Positions 6,654-16,417 are shown, counted from the stretch's first letter. The stretch: DNA of 64,000 bases from Acidobacteriales bacterium 59-55 (GCA_001897435.1 MKSV01000009.1:206071-270070), one strand, 5' to 3'. The notes: generated by a model from the sequence alone, not told the origin. Translations and numbers: made by a program.

Positions 6654-8861
6654 ATGGCGACGAAGAGTGGACTGCGGTTTCTTGAGGACCGCTGGGATGA
6701 TGCGGTTGCGGCAAAGCTGGATGAGCCGGAGTTGTTGCGCTATCGGTCGAACCTTCTGGGGTCGGATCTGAGAATTACCAACTTCGGCGGAGGTAACACG
6801 AGCTCGAAGCTGGCTCAGGTCGACCCTCTGGACGGCGCGACCAGGCAGGTTCTGTGGGTGAAGGGCAGCGGCGGCGATTTGGGCAGCATCAAGCGGTCGG
6901 GCTTTGCGACGCCGTATCTCGACAAGCTGCTGGCGCTCGAAAAGACCTATCGCGGCGTCGAATTCGAAGACGAAATGGTCGACATGTATCCGCTGTGCAC
7001 CTTCGGGCACAACCCGGTGGCGGCTTCGATCGATACGTCTCTGCATGGCTATCTGCCGTTTCCGCACGTAGACCATCTGCACCCGGACTGGGGGATCGCT
7101 CTGGCGGCCTCGGCCAACGGCAAGATCAAGATGGAGGAGTTCAACAAGGAGTTTGGCCACAAGCTGGTATGGCTGCCCTGGCAGCGCCCCGGTTTCGAAC
7201 TGGGCATGATGCTGCGCAAGATCGTCGCGGAGACGCCAGGCTGCGACGGCGTTGTGCTGGGCGGGCATGGACTGTTCACCTGGGGCAATACCCAGCGCGA
7301 AAGCTACCTCAACACCATCACCATCATCGATCAGCTTGGACAGTTTATTGAGCGTCACGCCGGTGCATCCGGTCACAAGGTCTTTGGTGGAGGCAAGGTG
7401 AAGAGCCGGGAGGACCGCGCCGAGATTGCGCTGCGCATGATGCCGCATCTTCGTGGTGTGGTGTCGCGCAAACAGCGCTGGATCGGAAGCTACTCGGATC
7501 TGCCGCAGGTCCTGAATTTTGTGAATTCGGAGCAGGCAGAGAAACTGGCGCATCTGGGGACGAGCTGTCCGGACCACTTTATCCGCACCAAGATTCGCCC
7601 GATGTTTATCAAGTGGAACCCGGCCGGCGATCCGGCGGAGTTGAAGGAACTGGTGGAGACATCGCTTGAGACCTATCGCGCTGAGTATGCGGAGTATTAC
7701 AAGAAGCACGCACTGAAGGATTCTCCCGCGCTGCGCGATGCCAGCCCGACGGTCGTGCTGGTGCCGGGCGTAGGCATGTTCAGCTTTGGCAAGAACAAGA
7801 CCGAATCGCGCATTACCGGCGAGTTCTATACCAACGCGATTGGCGTGATGCAGGGCGCAGGTGCATTGGGTGCCGGAGTGGACTGCAAGGAGATTCCGCA
7901 GGCTGGTCCAGCAGCTTCAGCCGATCAATTCACCGTCTACTCGAACTATGTCGCGCTACCTCCGAGCGAGGCCTTCCGCATTGAATACTGGAAGCTCGAA
8001 GAGGCGAAGATTCGCCGCCAGCCTGCCGAGAAGGAACTGAGCCGCAGGGTAGCACTGATCGTCGGTGGAGGCAGCGGCATCGGTCGCGAGGTTGCGTTGC
8101 TGGCGGCCGGGCGCGGAGCGCATGTGGTGATTGCTGACCGCGACGTCAAGGGCGCGGAAGCCGTCGCCGAGGAGACGAAGGCGATTGCTGGCAAGGAAGC
8201 TGTGAGTTGGGTCAGCATCGATATCCGCGACCGCAAGACGATTCGCGCCGCGCTCGACGCGACGATCAAGCAGTTTGGCGGCATCGATATTCTCATCAAT
8301 ACGGCCGCCCTGTTCCCATCCTCTCCTGACGGCGTGATCAGCGATGCGCAGTGGGCGTTGACGCTGGAGGTGAACGTCACGGCCAACTATCTGTTGGCCG
8401 ACGAGGCTTCCAAGGTATTCGCGGAGCAGGGCATCGACGCCAGCATGGTGCTCACCAGTTCGGCCAATGCTGTTGTGGCCAAGCGCGGCAGCGAGGCCTA
8501 CGACGTCAGTAAGGCCGCGTTGAGCCATCTGGTGCGTGAGCTTGCGATTTCGCTCTCACCGAAGGTCCGGGTGAACGGTATTTCGCCGGCGACCGTGGTG
8601 AAGGGCTCGACGATGTTTCCGCGTGACCGTGTCATTGCCTCGCTCAAAAAATACAAGCTGCCGTTCGATGAGAAAGACACCGATGATGGCCTGCGCAACG
8701 AACTGGCGAAGTTCTATGCAACGCGTACGCTGACCCATCAGCCCATCGATCCGAAGGACTGCGCGCAGGCGATCATGTTTCTCGCCGGGCCTCTCGCCCG
8801 CTGCACGACCGGCCACCTGATCCCGGTCGACGGTGGATTGACCGAGGCCTATCTGAGATGA
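6654..8861 (+). CDS. Bifunctional rhamnulose-1-phosphate aldolase / lactaldehyde (short-chain) dehydrogenase
   Basis: Fusion enzyme of 735 residues. The N-terminal class II aldolase-type domain (about 1-430) has the His-rich segment FPHVDHLHPDW near residue 135 and GGHGLFTWG near 200, and would split L-rhamnulose-1-phosphate into DHAP and L-lactaldehyde. The C-terminal short-chain dehydrogenase domain (about 460-735) shows the nucleotide motif GGGSGIG near 470, the active-site YDVSKAA near 615, and would oxidise L-lactaldehyde to L-lactate. This two-domain form (RhaE/RhaEW, B. subtilis YuxG type) replaces separate RhaD and AldA. The AGAGG ribosome site lies 5 nt before ATG 6654. Its stop overlaps the rhaB start (ATGA), implying translational coupling. 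Confidence 0.92.
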   Translation: MATKSGLRFLEDRWDDAVAAKLDEPELLRYRSNLLGSDLRITNFGGGNTSSKLAQVDPLDGATRQVLWVKGSGGDLGSIKRSGFATPYLDKLLALEKTYRGVEFEDEMVDMYPLCTFGHNPVAASIDTSLHGYLPFPHVDHLHPDWGIALAASANGKIKMEEFNKEFGHKLVWLPWQRPGFELGMMLRKIVAETPGCDGVVLGGHGLFTWGNTQRESYLNTITIIDQLGQFIERHAGASGHKVFGGGKVKSREDRAEIALRMMPHLRGVVSRKQRWIGSYSDLPQVLNFVNSEQAEKLAHLGTSCPDHFIRTKIRPMFIKWNPAGDPAELKELVETSLETYRAEYAEYYKKHALKDSPALRDASPTVVLVPGVGMFSFGKNKTESRITGEFYTNAIGVMQGAGALGAGVDCKEIPQAGPAASADQFTVYSNYVALPPSEAFRIEYWKLEEAKIRRQPAEKELSRRVALIVGGGSGIGREVALLAAGRGAHVVIADRDVKGAEAVAEETKAIAGKEAVSWVSIDIRDRKTIRAALDATIKQFGGIDILINTAALFPSSPDGVISDAQWALTLEVNVTANYLLADEASKVFAEQGIDASMVLTSSANAVVAKRGSEAYDVSKAALSHLVRELAISLSPKVRVNGISPATVVKGSTMFPRDRVIASLKKYKLPFDEKDTDDGLRNELAKFYATRTLTHQPIDPKDCAQAIMFLAGPLARCTTGHLIPVDGGLTEAYLR

Positions 8862-10342
8862 AGCGACGGGCAGAGCCGGCGCTGGTTCCGGCCGATACAC
8901 GAGCTTCGGTTGCGGTGGATCTGGGAGCGGAGAGTTGCCGGGTTTCGCTGCTGCGATGGGTGGAAGGCCATCCGATGATCTCGCTGGTTCACCGGTTTGC
9001 GAACGCTCCGCGAGAGATCGACGGTGGTCTGCGCTGGGATCTGGCGATGATCGAGGTCGGTCTCGACGAGGGACTGCGGCGCTGCGCCGGGATTGCAACC
9101 GAAGGCATTCGCTCGATTGCCGTCGACGGCTGGGCGGTTGATTATGTGCGCGTGGACGCGGAGGGGCGACCCTTGGCCGATCCCTTCTGCTATCGCGATG
9201 AACGAACGGTGAAGTCAGAGCGATCGCTGCACCGGAGGATCAGTCCGGACAGGCTGCGGGAGCTGACCGGCGTGCAGTTACTGCGGATCAACACGGTCTA
9301 TCAGCTCCATGCGGATCGCTTGCAGAAACTGGACGAAGGGCGACAGTGGCTGAACCTGCCGGAGTATATTCTGTCGCGCTGGGGCGGTGCGCGGGTGGCC
9401 GAGCATACGAATGCGACGCACACGGCGATGGTCGAGCTCTACAACCGCGAATGGTGCCGCGAGATCTTCACTGCAGCGCAGCTCGATCTGGCCTGCGCGC
9501 CCAAGCTTGTCCCTCCGGGAACCGAACTGGGCAAACTGAGCGGACCTCTCGCGGAGTTGCCGGCGCTGCGTGATACGGTATTGATCGCCCCGGCATGTCA
9601 CGATACTGCTTCGGCGATTGCCGGAATTCCGGCGACAGGAAACGATTGGGCCTACATTAGCTCGGGGACATGGTCTCTGGTAGGAACACTGGTTGAGCAG
9701 CCGCGAAATGGAAAAGACGCCGCGGATGAGAACTTTACGAATCTTGGCGCGGTGGGCGACAGAATCTGTTTCCACAAGAATGTAAACGGCATGTGGCTGA
9801 TCAAGCAGTGCATCGACTACTGGGCGCAGGAGATGACGTCAGATGGACGCGTCTGGGGAGTGACCGAACTGGTCGCAGCCGCAGAAAAAGTAACGAAGCC
9901 GCATGGCGTGCTTGATGTAGACGACCCGGATCTAATGCTCGCGGGGCGGATGCCGCAGCGCATCAATGCACAGCGTATCCGTCGCGGTCTGGAGCCTCTC
10001 GACGAGAGCCCGGAGAACGCTCCGGCGTTTGCCAGCCTGATCTTTCATAGCTTGGCGGCGAGATATGCGAAGGTGCTGGACCGCGCGGCGCTCTACGGCG
10101 GCAAGAAGCTCAAGCGGCTGTTTATCGTGGGCGGAGCCAGTCAGAACGAGTTCCTCAATCGCCTGACCCATGAGGCCACTGGGCTGGAGGTGCTGCGCGG
10201 AGCGGCGGAGAGTTCGACGGTGGGGAACTTCGCGGTGCAGATGGCGGTGCTCGAGGGTAGCCGCGATGCAGTCACCGGCGTTTACGCGGAGCAGGTTTCG
10301 CGGTGGGCCGGGGTGTTTGTCGTAGCCCTGGAGAGGGCTTAG
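8858..10342 (+). CDS. rhaB: Rhamnulokinase
   Basis: FGGY-family sugar kinase of 494 residues, phosphorylating L-rhamnulose with ATP to L-rhamnulose-1-phosphate, the substrate of the enzyme encoded just upstream. Visible features: N-terminal phosphate-binding VAVDLGAESCRVSLLRW, VDGWAVDY near residue 90, the kinase signature YISSGTWSLVG near 265 and the adenosine motif IVGGASQNEFLNRL near 423. Length is normal for RhaB. The start overlaps the preceding stop by 4 bp. A strong hairpin at 10369-10405 ends the unit. No rhamnose permease or mutarotase gene is seen in this window, so uptake must be encoded elsewhere. Confidence 0.92.
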   Translation: MKRRAEPALVPADTRASVAVDLGAESCRVSLLRWVEGHPMISLVHRFANAPREIDGGLRWDLAMIEVGLDEGLRRCAGIATEGIRSIAVDGWAVDYVRVDAEGRPLADPFCYRDERTVKSERSLHRRISPDRLRELTGVQLLRINTVYQLHADRLQKLDEGRQWLNLPEYILSRWGGARVAEHTNATHTAMVELYNREWCREIFTAAQLDLACAPKLVPPGTELGKLSGPLAELPALRDTVLIAPACHDTASAIAGIPATGNDWAYISSGTWSLVGTLVEQPRNGKDAADENFTNLGAVGDRICFHKNVNGMWLIKQCIDYWAQEMTSDGRVWGVTELVAAAEKVTKPHGVLDVDDPDLMLAGRMPQRINAQRIRRGLEPLDESPENAPAFASLIFHSLAARYAKVLDRAALYGGKKLKRLFIVGGASQNEFLNRLTHEATGLEVLRGAAESSTVGNFAVQMAVLEGSRDAVTGVYAEQVSRWAGVFVVALERA

Positions 10343-10368
10343 AGGCGCGATTTCATAGCGTAGGACGC

Positions 10369-10412
10369 AAAGCACCGTGATTCTGCGTGAAGAATCCGGT
10401 GCTTTTCCTTTT
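10369..10412 (+). terminator. Rho-independent terminator after rhaB
   Basis: AAAGCACCG (10369-10377) pairs with CGGTGCTTT (10397-10405); an inner ATTCT/AGAAT pairing extends the stem. TCCTTTTT follows. Position 27 bp after the rhaB stop fits the end of the rhamnose operon. The remaining bases to 10601 hold no gene that I can see, only the presumed promoter region of gnd. Confidence 0.8.
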
Positions 10413-10601
10413 TGCGTCTACTCCGTAGTTCTTTTTGCGTTCAGCGCCAACCCAAACCACAGTCAACAACCTCAAAGATAAACAGGTGGTTACGTCCTCC
10501 GCGTCAACCGCATTCCTGTTTTTAATCGGGGAGTAGTCTAATCAAGCAGCTTCGGGGAGCCGTTTATGGACGGCTGGCAAAATCACTTAAAAGGAGAAAA
10601 T

Positions 10602-11624
10602 ATGCAGCTCGGGATGGTTGGACTGGGAAGAATGGGAGCGAACATGGTTCGGCGGCTGACACGAAGCGGCCACGAGTGCGTGGTCTTCGATATGTCGCCC
10701 AAGGCCGTCGAGGAACTGGCAAAGGAGAAGGGAGTCACCGGCTTCTCGTCCCTTGCCGATTTCGTCGGCAAGCTCTCCAAGCCTCGCGCGATCTGGATGA
10801 TGATTCCGGCTGGAGTCGTCGAGAAATCCGTTGCGGAGATCACTCCTCTTCTCGAAGCGGACGACATTCTGATCGATGGTGGCAACTCCTATTATGTTGA
10901 CGACATCCGTCGCGCCAAGGAACTGATGCCCAAAGGAATTCACTATCTGGATGTGGGAACCAGCGGCGGTGTATGGGGGCTGGAGCGTGGCTACTGCATG
11001 ATGATCGGCGGACCGAAGGTCGCGGTCGAGCGTCTCGACCCTATCTTCAAGGCCATCGCGCCCGGCATCGGCAGCATTCCTCGCACTGCCGGGTATGACA
11101 AGGTCGGAGGTACCGCCGAGCAGGGCTATCTGCATTGCGGCGAGAGCGGTGGGGGCCACTTCGTCAAGATGGTGCACAACGGCATCGAGTACGGCATGAT
11201 GGCTGCCTATGCAGAGGGGCTTGGCGTGCTCAAGGCCGCCAACGTTGGCAAGCAGAGCGGAGACGTGGATGCCGAGACGACTCCGCTGCGCGATCCCGAG
11301 CGCTATCAATACGATTTCAATCTGACCGAAGTTTCGGAAGTGTGGCGGCGGGGCAGCGTCATCGCCTCCTGGCTGCTCGACCTGACCGCGACCGCGCTCG
11401 CAGAAGATCCTGCGCTCTCGAAGTTCGGCGGCCGAGTCTCGGACTCGGGCGAAGGACGTTGGACGGTGAAGGCCGCCATCGACGAGGGAGTGCCGGTCCC
11501 AGTTCTGACCACCGCGCTCTACGAGCGATTCGAGTCGCGAGGACAGGCGGAGTTTTCCGATAAACTTTTGTCGGCCATGCGCTACGAGTTCGGCGGCCAT
11601 CTTGAGAAGCCGGCCGCCAAGTAA
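10602..11624 (+). CDS. gnd: 6-phosphogluconate dehydrogenase, short (GndA/YqeC-like) form
   Basis: Oxidative decarboxylation of 6-phosphogluconate to ribulose-5-phosphate in the pentose phosphate pathway. At 340 residues it belongs to the short form of the family, often NAD-preferring, rather than the roughly 470-residue E. coli type. Visible: the nucleotide motif GLGRMG at residues 6-11, the substrate loop VGTSGGVWGLERGYCMMIGG near 118-137 and GGGHFVKMVHNGIEYGMM near 180-197, whose lysine is catalytic in the family. ATG 10602 is chosen for the AAAGGAGA site before it; an in-frame ATG at 10566 has none. It lies 33 bp before zwf. Confidence 0.93.
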   Translation: MQLGMVGLGRMGANMVRRLTRSGHECVVFDMSPKAVEELAKEKGVTGFSSLADFVGKLSKPRAIWMMIPAGVVEKSVAEITPLLEADDILIDGGNSYYVDDIRRAKELMPKGIHYLDVGTSGGVWGLERGYCMMIGGPKVAVERLDPIFKAIAPGIGSIPRTAGYDKVGGTAEQGYLHCGESGGGHFVKMVHNGIEYGMMAAYAEGLGVLKAANVGKQSGDVDAETTPLRDPERYQYDFNLTEVSEVWRRGSVIASWLLDLTATALAEDPALSKFGGRVSDSGEGRWTVKAAIDEGVPVPVLTTALYERFESRGQAEFSDKLLSAMRYEFGGHLEKPAAK

Positions 11625-11657
11625 CCTTGCACACTCGAAACAGGAGAGATGAAAAAT

Positions 11658-13091
11658 ATGGATCAACAGCACTCCGACGCGCTGGTCTTCTTCGGCGCTA
11701 CCGGCGATCTTGCGTACAAGAAGATCTTTCCGGCTTTGCAATCGATGGTCAAGCGCGGCGACCTCGATGTCCCGGTCATCGGCGTGGCCAAGGCCGGATG
11801 GAACCTCGATCAGCTCAAGGCGCGCGCCAAGGACAGCCTCGAACAGCACGGTGGCCTCAATGCGGCGGCATGGCAGAAGCTCAACTCGCTGCTGCGCTAC
11901 GTCGATGGCGACTATGCCGACGCTGCCACCTTCGCCGCCGTGCGCAAGGAACTCGGCTCGGCGGAGAGACCGGCGCATTATCTTGCAATTCCGCCATCGC
12001 TCTTTGAGAAAGTCGTCGAGCAGTTGGTGAAGTCCGGCTGCTCGAAGGGAGCGCGCATGATCGTCGAAAAGCCCTTCGGCCACGATCTGGCCTCCGCGCA
12101 GGAGCTGAATCGAATCCTGCTCTCCGCCTTTCCCGAGTCATCCATCTTCCGCATCGACCACTATCTGGCAAAGGGTCCGGTCCACGCCATGGTCGCCTTC
12201 CGCTTCTCCAACTCCTTCCTTGAGCCGTTGTGGAACCGCAACTACATCGAGAGCGTTCAGTTCACCATGGCCGAGAACTTCGGCGTCCAGGGACGAGGTT
12301 CGTTCTACGACCAGACCGGTGCGATACGCGATGTGGTGCAGAACCACATCTTCCAGGTGATGTGCAATCTCGCCATGGAGTGCCCGGCGCGGCGGGACAG
12401 CGAATCCATGCGCGATGAGAAGGTTAAAGTCCTGAAGGCAATTCCAGCGATCGAGCCGAAGAACCTGGTCCGCGGCCAGTTTCGCGGCTATCTCGACGAA
12501 AAAGGCGTCGCGCCGAACTCGAAGGTCGAGACCTTCGCCGCGCTCAAGCTGGAGATCAACTCCTGGCGCTGGGACGGCGTGCCGTTCTACATTCGCGCGG
12601 GAAAGAACATGCCCGTGACCTGCATGGAGGTGATGGCGCGCCTGCGCAAGCCGCCGACGACTAACATGACCGAACCCGATACGCCGCAGAACTACATGCG
12701 CTTTCGTGTCAGCCCGGAGATGACGGTCGCCATGGCGGTTTCGGTTGCTCCGCTGTCCGGGACCGGCAAGCGCGAGGCCGTGGAGATGGTTGCCAGCCGC
12801 CATCCGCGCCCCGAAGAGATGGAGGCCTACGAGCGCGTGCTGGGCGATGCCATGGCCGGCGACGCGACGCTGTTCGCCCGACAGGACTACGTCGAGGAGG
12901 CCTGGCGAATCGTCGATCCGGTGTTGAAGGCAGAGATGCCTGTCTATCCCTACGAGCCGCAGACCTGGGGCCCGAAGGAGGTTGACCAAAGGGTCGTTCC
13001 TCCCGGAGGTTGGGACGAGCCCAGCGGAGATGAGCCGGAGGACTTCCGCATCGTCGGACAGCAGCCGGAGCAACCAGAGAAGACGGTCTAG
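11658..13091 (+). CDS. zwf: Glucose-6-phosphate 1-dehydrogenase
   Basis: First enzyme of the oxidative pentose phosphate pathway, oxidising glucose-6-phosphate to 6-phosphogluconolactone. The 477-residue product shows the nucleotide motif FFGATGDLAYKKIFPAL at residues 10-26 and the active-site RIDHYLAK near 165. Further landmarks are the substrate region FRFSNSFLEPLWNRNYIESV and the lysine-containing FYIRAGKNMP near 315. ATG 11658 is chosen over 11649: the GGAGA site at 11643-11647 is only 1 nt from the first ATG but 10 nt from the second. Follows gnd in the same unit. No phosphogluconolactonase gene is adjacent. The last 30 residues are acidic and Pro-rich. Confidence 0.94.
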   Translation: MDQQHSDALVFFGATGDLAYKKIFPALQSMVKRGDLDVPVIGVAKAGWNLDQLKARAKDSLEQHGGLNAAAWQKLNSLLRYVDGDYADAATFAAVRKELGSAERPAHYLAIPPSLFEKVVEQLVKSGCSKGARMIVEKPFGHDLASAQELNRILLSAFPESSIFRIDHYLAKGPVHAMVAFRFSNSFLEPLWNRNYIESVQFTMAENFGVQGRGSFYDQTGAIRDVVQNHIFQVMCNLAMECPARRDSESMRDEKVKVLKAIPAIEPKNLVRGQFRGYLDEKGVAPNSKVETFAALKLEINSWRWDGVPFYIRAGKNMPVTCMEVMARLRKPPTTNMTEPDTPQNYMRFRVSPEMTVAMAVSVAPLSGTGKREAVEMVASRHPRPEEMEAYERVLGDAMAGDATLFARQDYVEEAWRIVDPVLKAEMPVYPYEPQTWGPKEVDQRVVPPGGWDEPSGDEPEDFRIVGQQPEQPEKTV

Positions 13092-13232
13092 TTGACTTTT
13101 ACTTCCGGCGAATCTCGCTGAACGCGCTACTTCGGTTCGCCGTAGGAGGATTTTAATATCGGGCGGCAGCGTGGCGTAGCTGTAGCTGGGGGCTTCAATA
13201 TATACACCTGCCTTGGATGAGAGCGCGGGGCA

Positions 13233-15995
13233 TTATTTCTGCTCCTGAGCTACGAGGTGGATGGTGCCGAGAATGCCCGAAGAGATAGGCACAACTTTGT
13301 TGAGGTCCTGCATCTGAAAGCGGTCGCCGTACTTGGCGATGAGCGGCTTATAGTCGTGCGGCGGCAGCGCCGACCAGGCATTGAGGGCGGTGTTATAGAC
13401 ACGAATCTCGATCCGGTTCTCGCCGGACTTGAGATATGGAGTGACGTTCAACTTATAGGGTGGGTGCCAGAGCGATCCGGCACGCTTGCCGTTGATGAAG
13501 ACGATGGCGGCTTCGCGGACAGGCGGCTCATACCACGCGTGCATTCCGGGGCCGGTGCGGGTGATGCGCGGGTTGGGGATGCCACTGTGATTGGGTGCGG
13601 AGCGGTTAATCGTTCCGGCAGGCGGAGTGATTGGAGCGCCACCGTCTACCTGGAGATAGGTGGGCGCCGTCGGGGTTGAGCTCAGGTTGAAGTCGCGGGT
13701 GTAGACGGCCTCGCCGGAGTAGTGCTTCGTATCGTCGCTGGCGATCCAATCGGTGAGCGTGGCCTCGGATCTGGTCTTGCCGGTTGCGGCGAAGCGGACC
13801 TGCCAGTTGTCGCTGAGGTCTGCGAGTTGGGTGGTGGTGGCAGTAGAAGGTGCGGGGGACTTGGACTTATTGCTGAAGACAAAGATGCGCGACTCGTAGG
13901 GCGCGAGGTGGAGCGCCACGTCAGCAGAAGGGGTGCTGGTAGCGGTACCGTTGTCAGGGTTCCACTGCTCACCGAACTTGTGCGCGGTGGCGAAGGTGGC
14001 AGTAGTCTCGACCGCGTGATTGCTGGTGTTCGCGACAAAGTAGATGTCGGAAGCGGAGAGTTTGCGGCGAATGAAGCCGATCTCGGCGTTGTCGGACGTG
14101 AGCACGAAGTCGGGCTTGGCTGCCTTGTGCAAAGCCGCTGCGAGCGCCGAGTCGTCGGGGACGAGGCTGCCCTTGGTTGCGTCGAAGAGTTGGTGGGAGA
14201 GGCTCGTGATCTCGGTCGTCGTCTTGCCCTCGGGATTAATGGAAGGTGCCCGGCCTATGGCGATAACCTTGCCTCCCAACTTGGCCCAGGCACTGACCTT
14301 GCGCAGTGTCTCGGCGGGGATGCGGTCGGTAGGCGGAAGGACGAGGATCTGGTGGGTACCGAGGCCGACAGAGTCGATGGCGTCGGCGTCGATATAGTCG
14401 ACGTTGTATCCGGCGGAGAGAATGGCGGACATCAGTTCCGGTGTGACGATCTTGTTCATCGCGGCGGTGACGCTGTCCTGTGCGGGCGAAAATGCAGCCC
14501 AGACATCGTCGGTCGGCAGAAGAATGGCGACCTGGTTCGCGGGCTTGCCCTGTCGCAGCAGGTAGCTGATGCCGCCGATGTAACGAGTGACATCAGGCAT
14601 CACCGGATGCCAGGGATTGTGGTCGTTGAAGACAGCCGCGGCGTAGAGCGACCAGCCGGGCTCGCCTACCTGCGGCGCGGAGTAGGGCCAGCCATGGAAG
14701 ATAAGCTGGTTTTCGCCCATGATGAAGTCGATGTCGGCCTCGGCCTTCATATCGAGCGGGGTGGCGCGGAAGACCGGGGAGTGCAGCCAGGTAAAGGTCT
14801 CCCCGGAGGTTACGTCATTGCCGAAGACATGATTGGCCGAGGTGGCCCAACGCAGAGTAGAGAAGGCGCGCCATTGCGGACCCTCTCCTTCAGGCAGTCC
14901 AGCGAGGCGCTGGCTGGAGAAGGAGACGGCAGGCTGACCATAGGTCTGCGACCGAAATTTAGTGCGGTGGGCGATGGCCCAGTTGTTGATCTGGGTAAGG
15001 TAGTTTTCGTCAACCAGTTCGGTGAGAGTCTTACCCCAGTCATGGCGGACTTTTTCCGCCTCGGGAGTGCCTCCGGCTACCAACTCGGGCAGGTGCGGCA
15101 GGAGATCGTAGCCGCGGCGCTTTTTGAACTCGGCCGGGAGATTGGGGGTCCAATTGGAGCCGTAGGCTTCGAGCGAGTCGGAGAAGATGGCGTAAGGCGG
15201 CGTCGATCCGAAGGCGCTGAGCAGAGGCTCGCCGACGGATTTAAGGTGGTTGGCGACCGCCCGATGGCTGAAGGGATCGAGCACCCAGCCTTCAGCTCCT
15301 ACAGCGGCGCGCTTGACCACCTGGCCGGTATGGCCGTCGATAAAGAAGAGCGCCACGCGTGGGGCAGATGCGGGTGCGATACGGGTGGTATCGGCAGCGG
15401 GCAGAGTTGTGGCGGTGGCCGCGTCCCAGTGTTTGGGCTCCCCGTTGACGACGGAGACGGAGATGATGGACTCGCCGTCGGCCAGCTTGAGTTTAGGCAG
15501 GGTGGTCGCGTTGGCGGGGAGCGGGATCTCGGCCACGCGGAGGTGGCGCGCGGCCTCGTCGAGAGTCGTGGCGGGACCGCCATAGGGCCAGCCGCTGCCC
15601 AGGGTGACATCGATGCGCAGGCCGAGCTTGCGGCCTTCGGTCTGTGCATAGCGCACGCAGTCGAGAAACTCCGGCGAGAGGAAGGGGAGATTTTTAAGTC
15701 CCTTGGCCGGATCGTCGAGCACCTGCGGATAGACGAAGGCCATCTCCGCGCCGCCGATGTTGTCGGCCTTCATCTGGTGAAGCTCGCGCAGGATCTCGGG
15801 CTTTTCGACGGCGGTGCCGAACCACCACCAGCGCACCATGGGCTTGGCCGCGTTGGGCGGATTTAAGAAGTTCTGGCGAATGGACTGGACCGAGGTTTGG
15901 GCAAGGGCAGGAGTGGGCGCTGCGCAGGTAAAAGCCGTCGCCAGCAGGGCGAGCGTGGTGATGCAGTGAACCTGGCGTGGTGTCTGGAAGGGCAT
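13233..15995 (-). CDS. GH106 alpha-L-rhamnosidase, secreted
   Basis: Glycoside hydrolase of 920 residues with an N-terminal signal peptide (ITTLALLATAFTCAAPTPALAQ). The GH106 hallmark KPMVRWWWFG is near residue 45, followed by IGGAEMAFVYPQVL and VTLGSGWPYGGP. C-terminal beta-sandwich modules end in KLNVTPYLKSGENRIEIRV. It should release L-rhamnose from pectin rhamnogalacturonan side chains or plant glycosides in the periplasm. ATG 15995 is chosen because AGGAG precedes it by 6-7 nt and a signal peptide follows; the frame extends upstream without a signal. It starts 4 bp after the stop of the GH35 remnant, so translation is probably coupled. Product links to the rha genes at 0.7-10.3 kb. Confidence 0.9.
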   Translation of the reverse strand: MPFQTPRQVHCITTLALLATAFTCAAPTPALAQTSVQSIRQNFLNPPNAAKPMVRWWWFGTAVEKPEILRELHQMKADNIGGAEMAFVYPQVLDDPAKGLKNLPFLSPEFLDCVRYAQTEGRKLGLRIDVTLGSGWPYGGPATTLDEAARHLRVAEIPLPANATTLPKLKLADGESIISVSVVNGEPKHWDAATATTLPAADTTRIAPASAPRVALFFIDGHTGQVVKRAAVGAEGWVLDPFSHRAVANHLKSVGEPLLSAFGSTPPYAIFSDSLEAYGSNWTPNLPAEFKKRRGYDLLPHLPELVAGGTPEAEKVRHDWGKTLTELVDENYLTQINNWAIAHRTKFRSQTYGQPAVSFSSQRLAGLPEGEGPQWRAFSTLRWATSANHVFGNDVTSGETFTWLHSPVFRATPLDMKAEADIDFIMGENQLIFHGWPYSAPQVGEPGWSLYAAAVFNDHNPWHPVMPDVTRYIGGISYLLRQGKPANQVAILLPTDDVWAAFSPAQDSVTAAMNKIVTPELMSAILSAGYNVDYIDADAIDSVGLGTHQILVLPPTDRIPAETLRKVSAWAKLGGKVIAIGRAPSINPEGKTTTEITSLSHQLFDATKGSLVPDDSALAAALHKAAKPDFVLTSDNAEIGFIRRKLSASDIYFVANTSNHAVETTATFATAHKFGEQWNPDNGTATSTPSADVALHLAPYESRIFVFSNKSKSPAPSTATTTQLADLSDNWQVRFAATGKTRSEATLTDWIASDDTKHYSGEAVYTRDFNLSSTPTAPTYLQVDGGAPITPPAGTINRSAPNHSGIPNPRITRTGPGMHAWYEPPVREAAIVFINGKRAGSLWHPPYKLNVTPYLKSGENRIEIRVYNTALNAWSALPPHDYKPLIAKYGDRFQMQDLNKVVPISSGILGTIHLVAQEQK

Positions 15996-15999
15996 CGAG

Positions 16000-16338
16000 C
16001 TACTCCTGTTTCTTCGTGCTTTGGTCGGCGACGGGGCCGTTGAGAATCGGTTGGGACATACCGGCGACATGAGGACGCTCGGATTGCGGCGCGAGATCGA
16101 AGACGACGATCTGATTGCTGCCTTTATGGAGCCACGGTCCGGGCACATAGAGCGTCTGCCAATAGGCGCGGGGGATGCGCTCGTAGTGGAGTTCACCGGA
16201 GAGGACTTTGAAAGGCTTGCCGTCTAGAGCAAAGTGATCTCCCTGCGTAGTGAAGACGTGCTTCGCGGGAATCGCTTTCTGAGCGCAGAGGGGGAGGGAG
16301 CAGAGGACGAGCAGGCAGGCAAGGAGGGTTGGTTTCAT
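16000..16338 (-). pseudogene. GH35 beta-galactosidase remnant with large internal in-frame deletion
   Basis: Reads through as 112 residues but joins two ends of a much longer enzyme. Residues 1-20 are a signal peptide (LLACLLVLCSLPLCAQ). Residues 27-60 match the start of GH35 beta-galactosidases (FALDGKPFKVLSGELHYERI). Residues 61-82 match the extreme C-terminal beta-sandwich (QTLYVPGPWLHKGSNQIVVF). The catalytic barrel, roughly 500 residues by family length, is missing; the junction falls near 16158 at an AYW/RYW-like stretch. Family assignment rests on recognised motifs. The short secreted product is unlikely to have hydrolase activity. It ends 4 bp before the GH106 gene and carries that gene's ribosome site, which may explain why the frame survives. 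Confidence 0.75.
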
Positions 16339-16417
16339 GGTTTGGAAGGGATTATGGATAACGGAGCCAAGTTAGTTCATTTGGTGGAATGTTTCAAGGG
16401 TGGATTATAACGGCAGA

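Noticed and set aside
13722..15866. Long open frame of 714 codons on the plus strand opposite the GH106 gene
   Set aside because: Antisense shadow of a strong GH106 gene in GC-rich DNA; no protein motif, and composition is a complement of the real gene.
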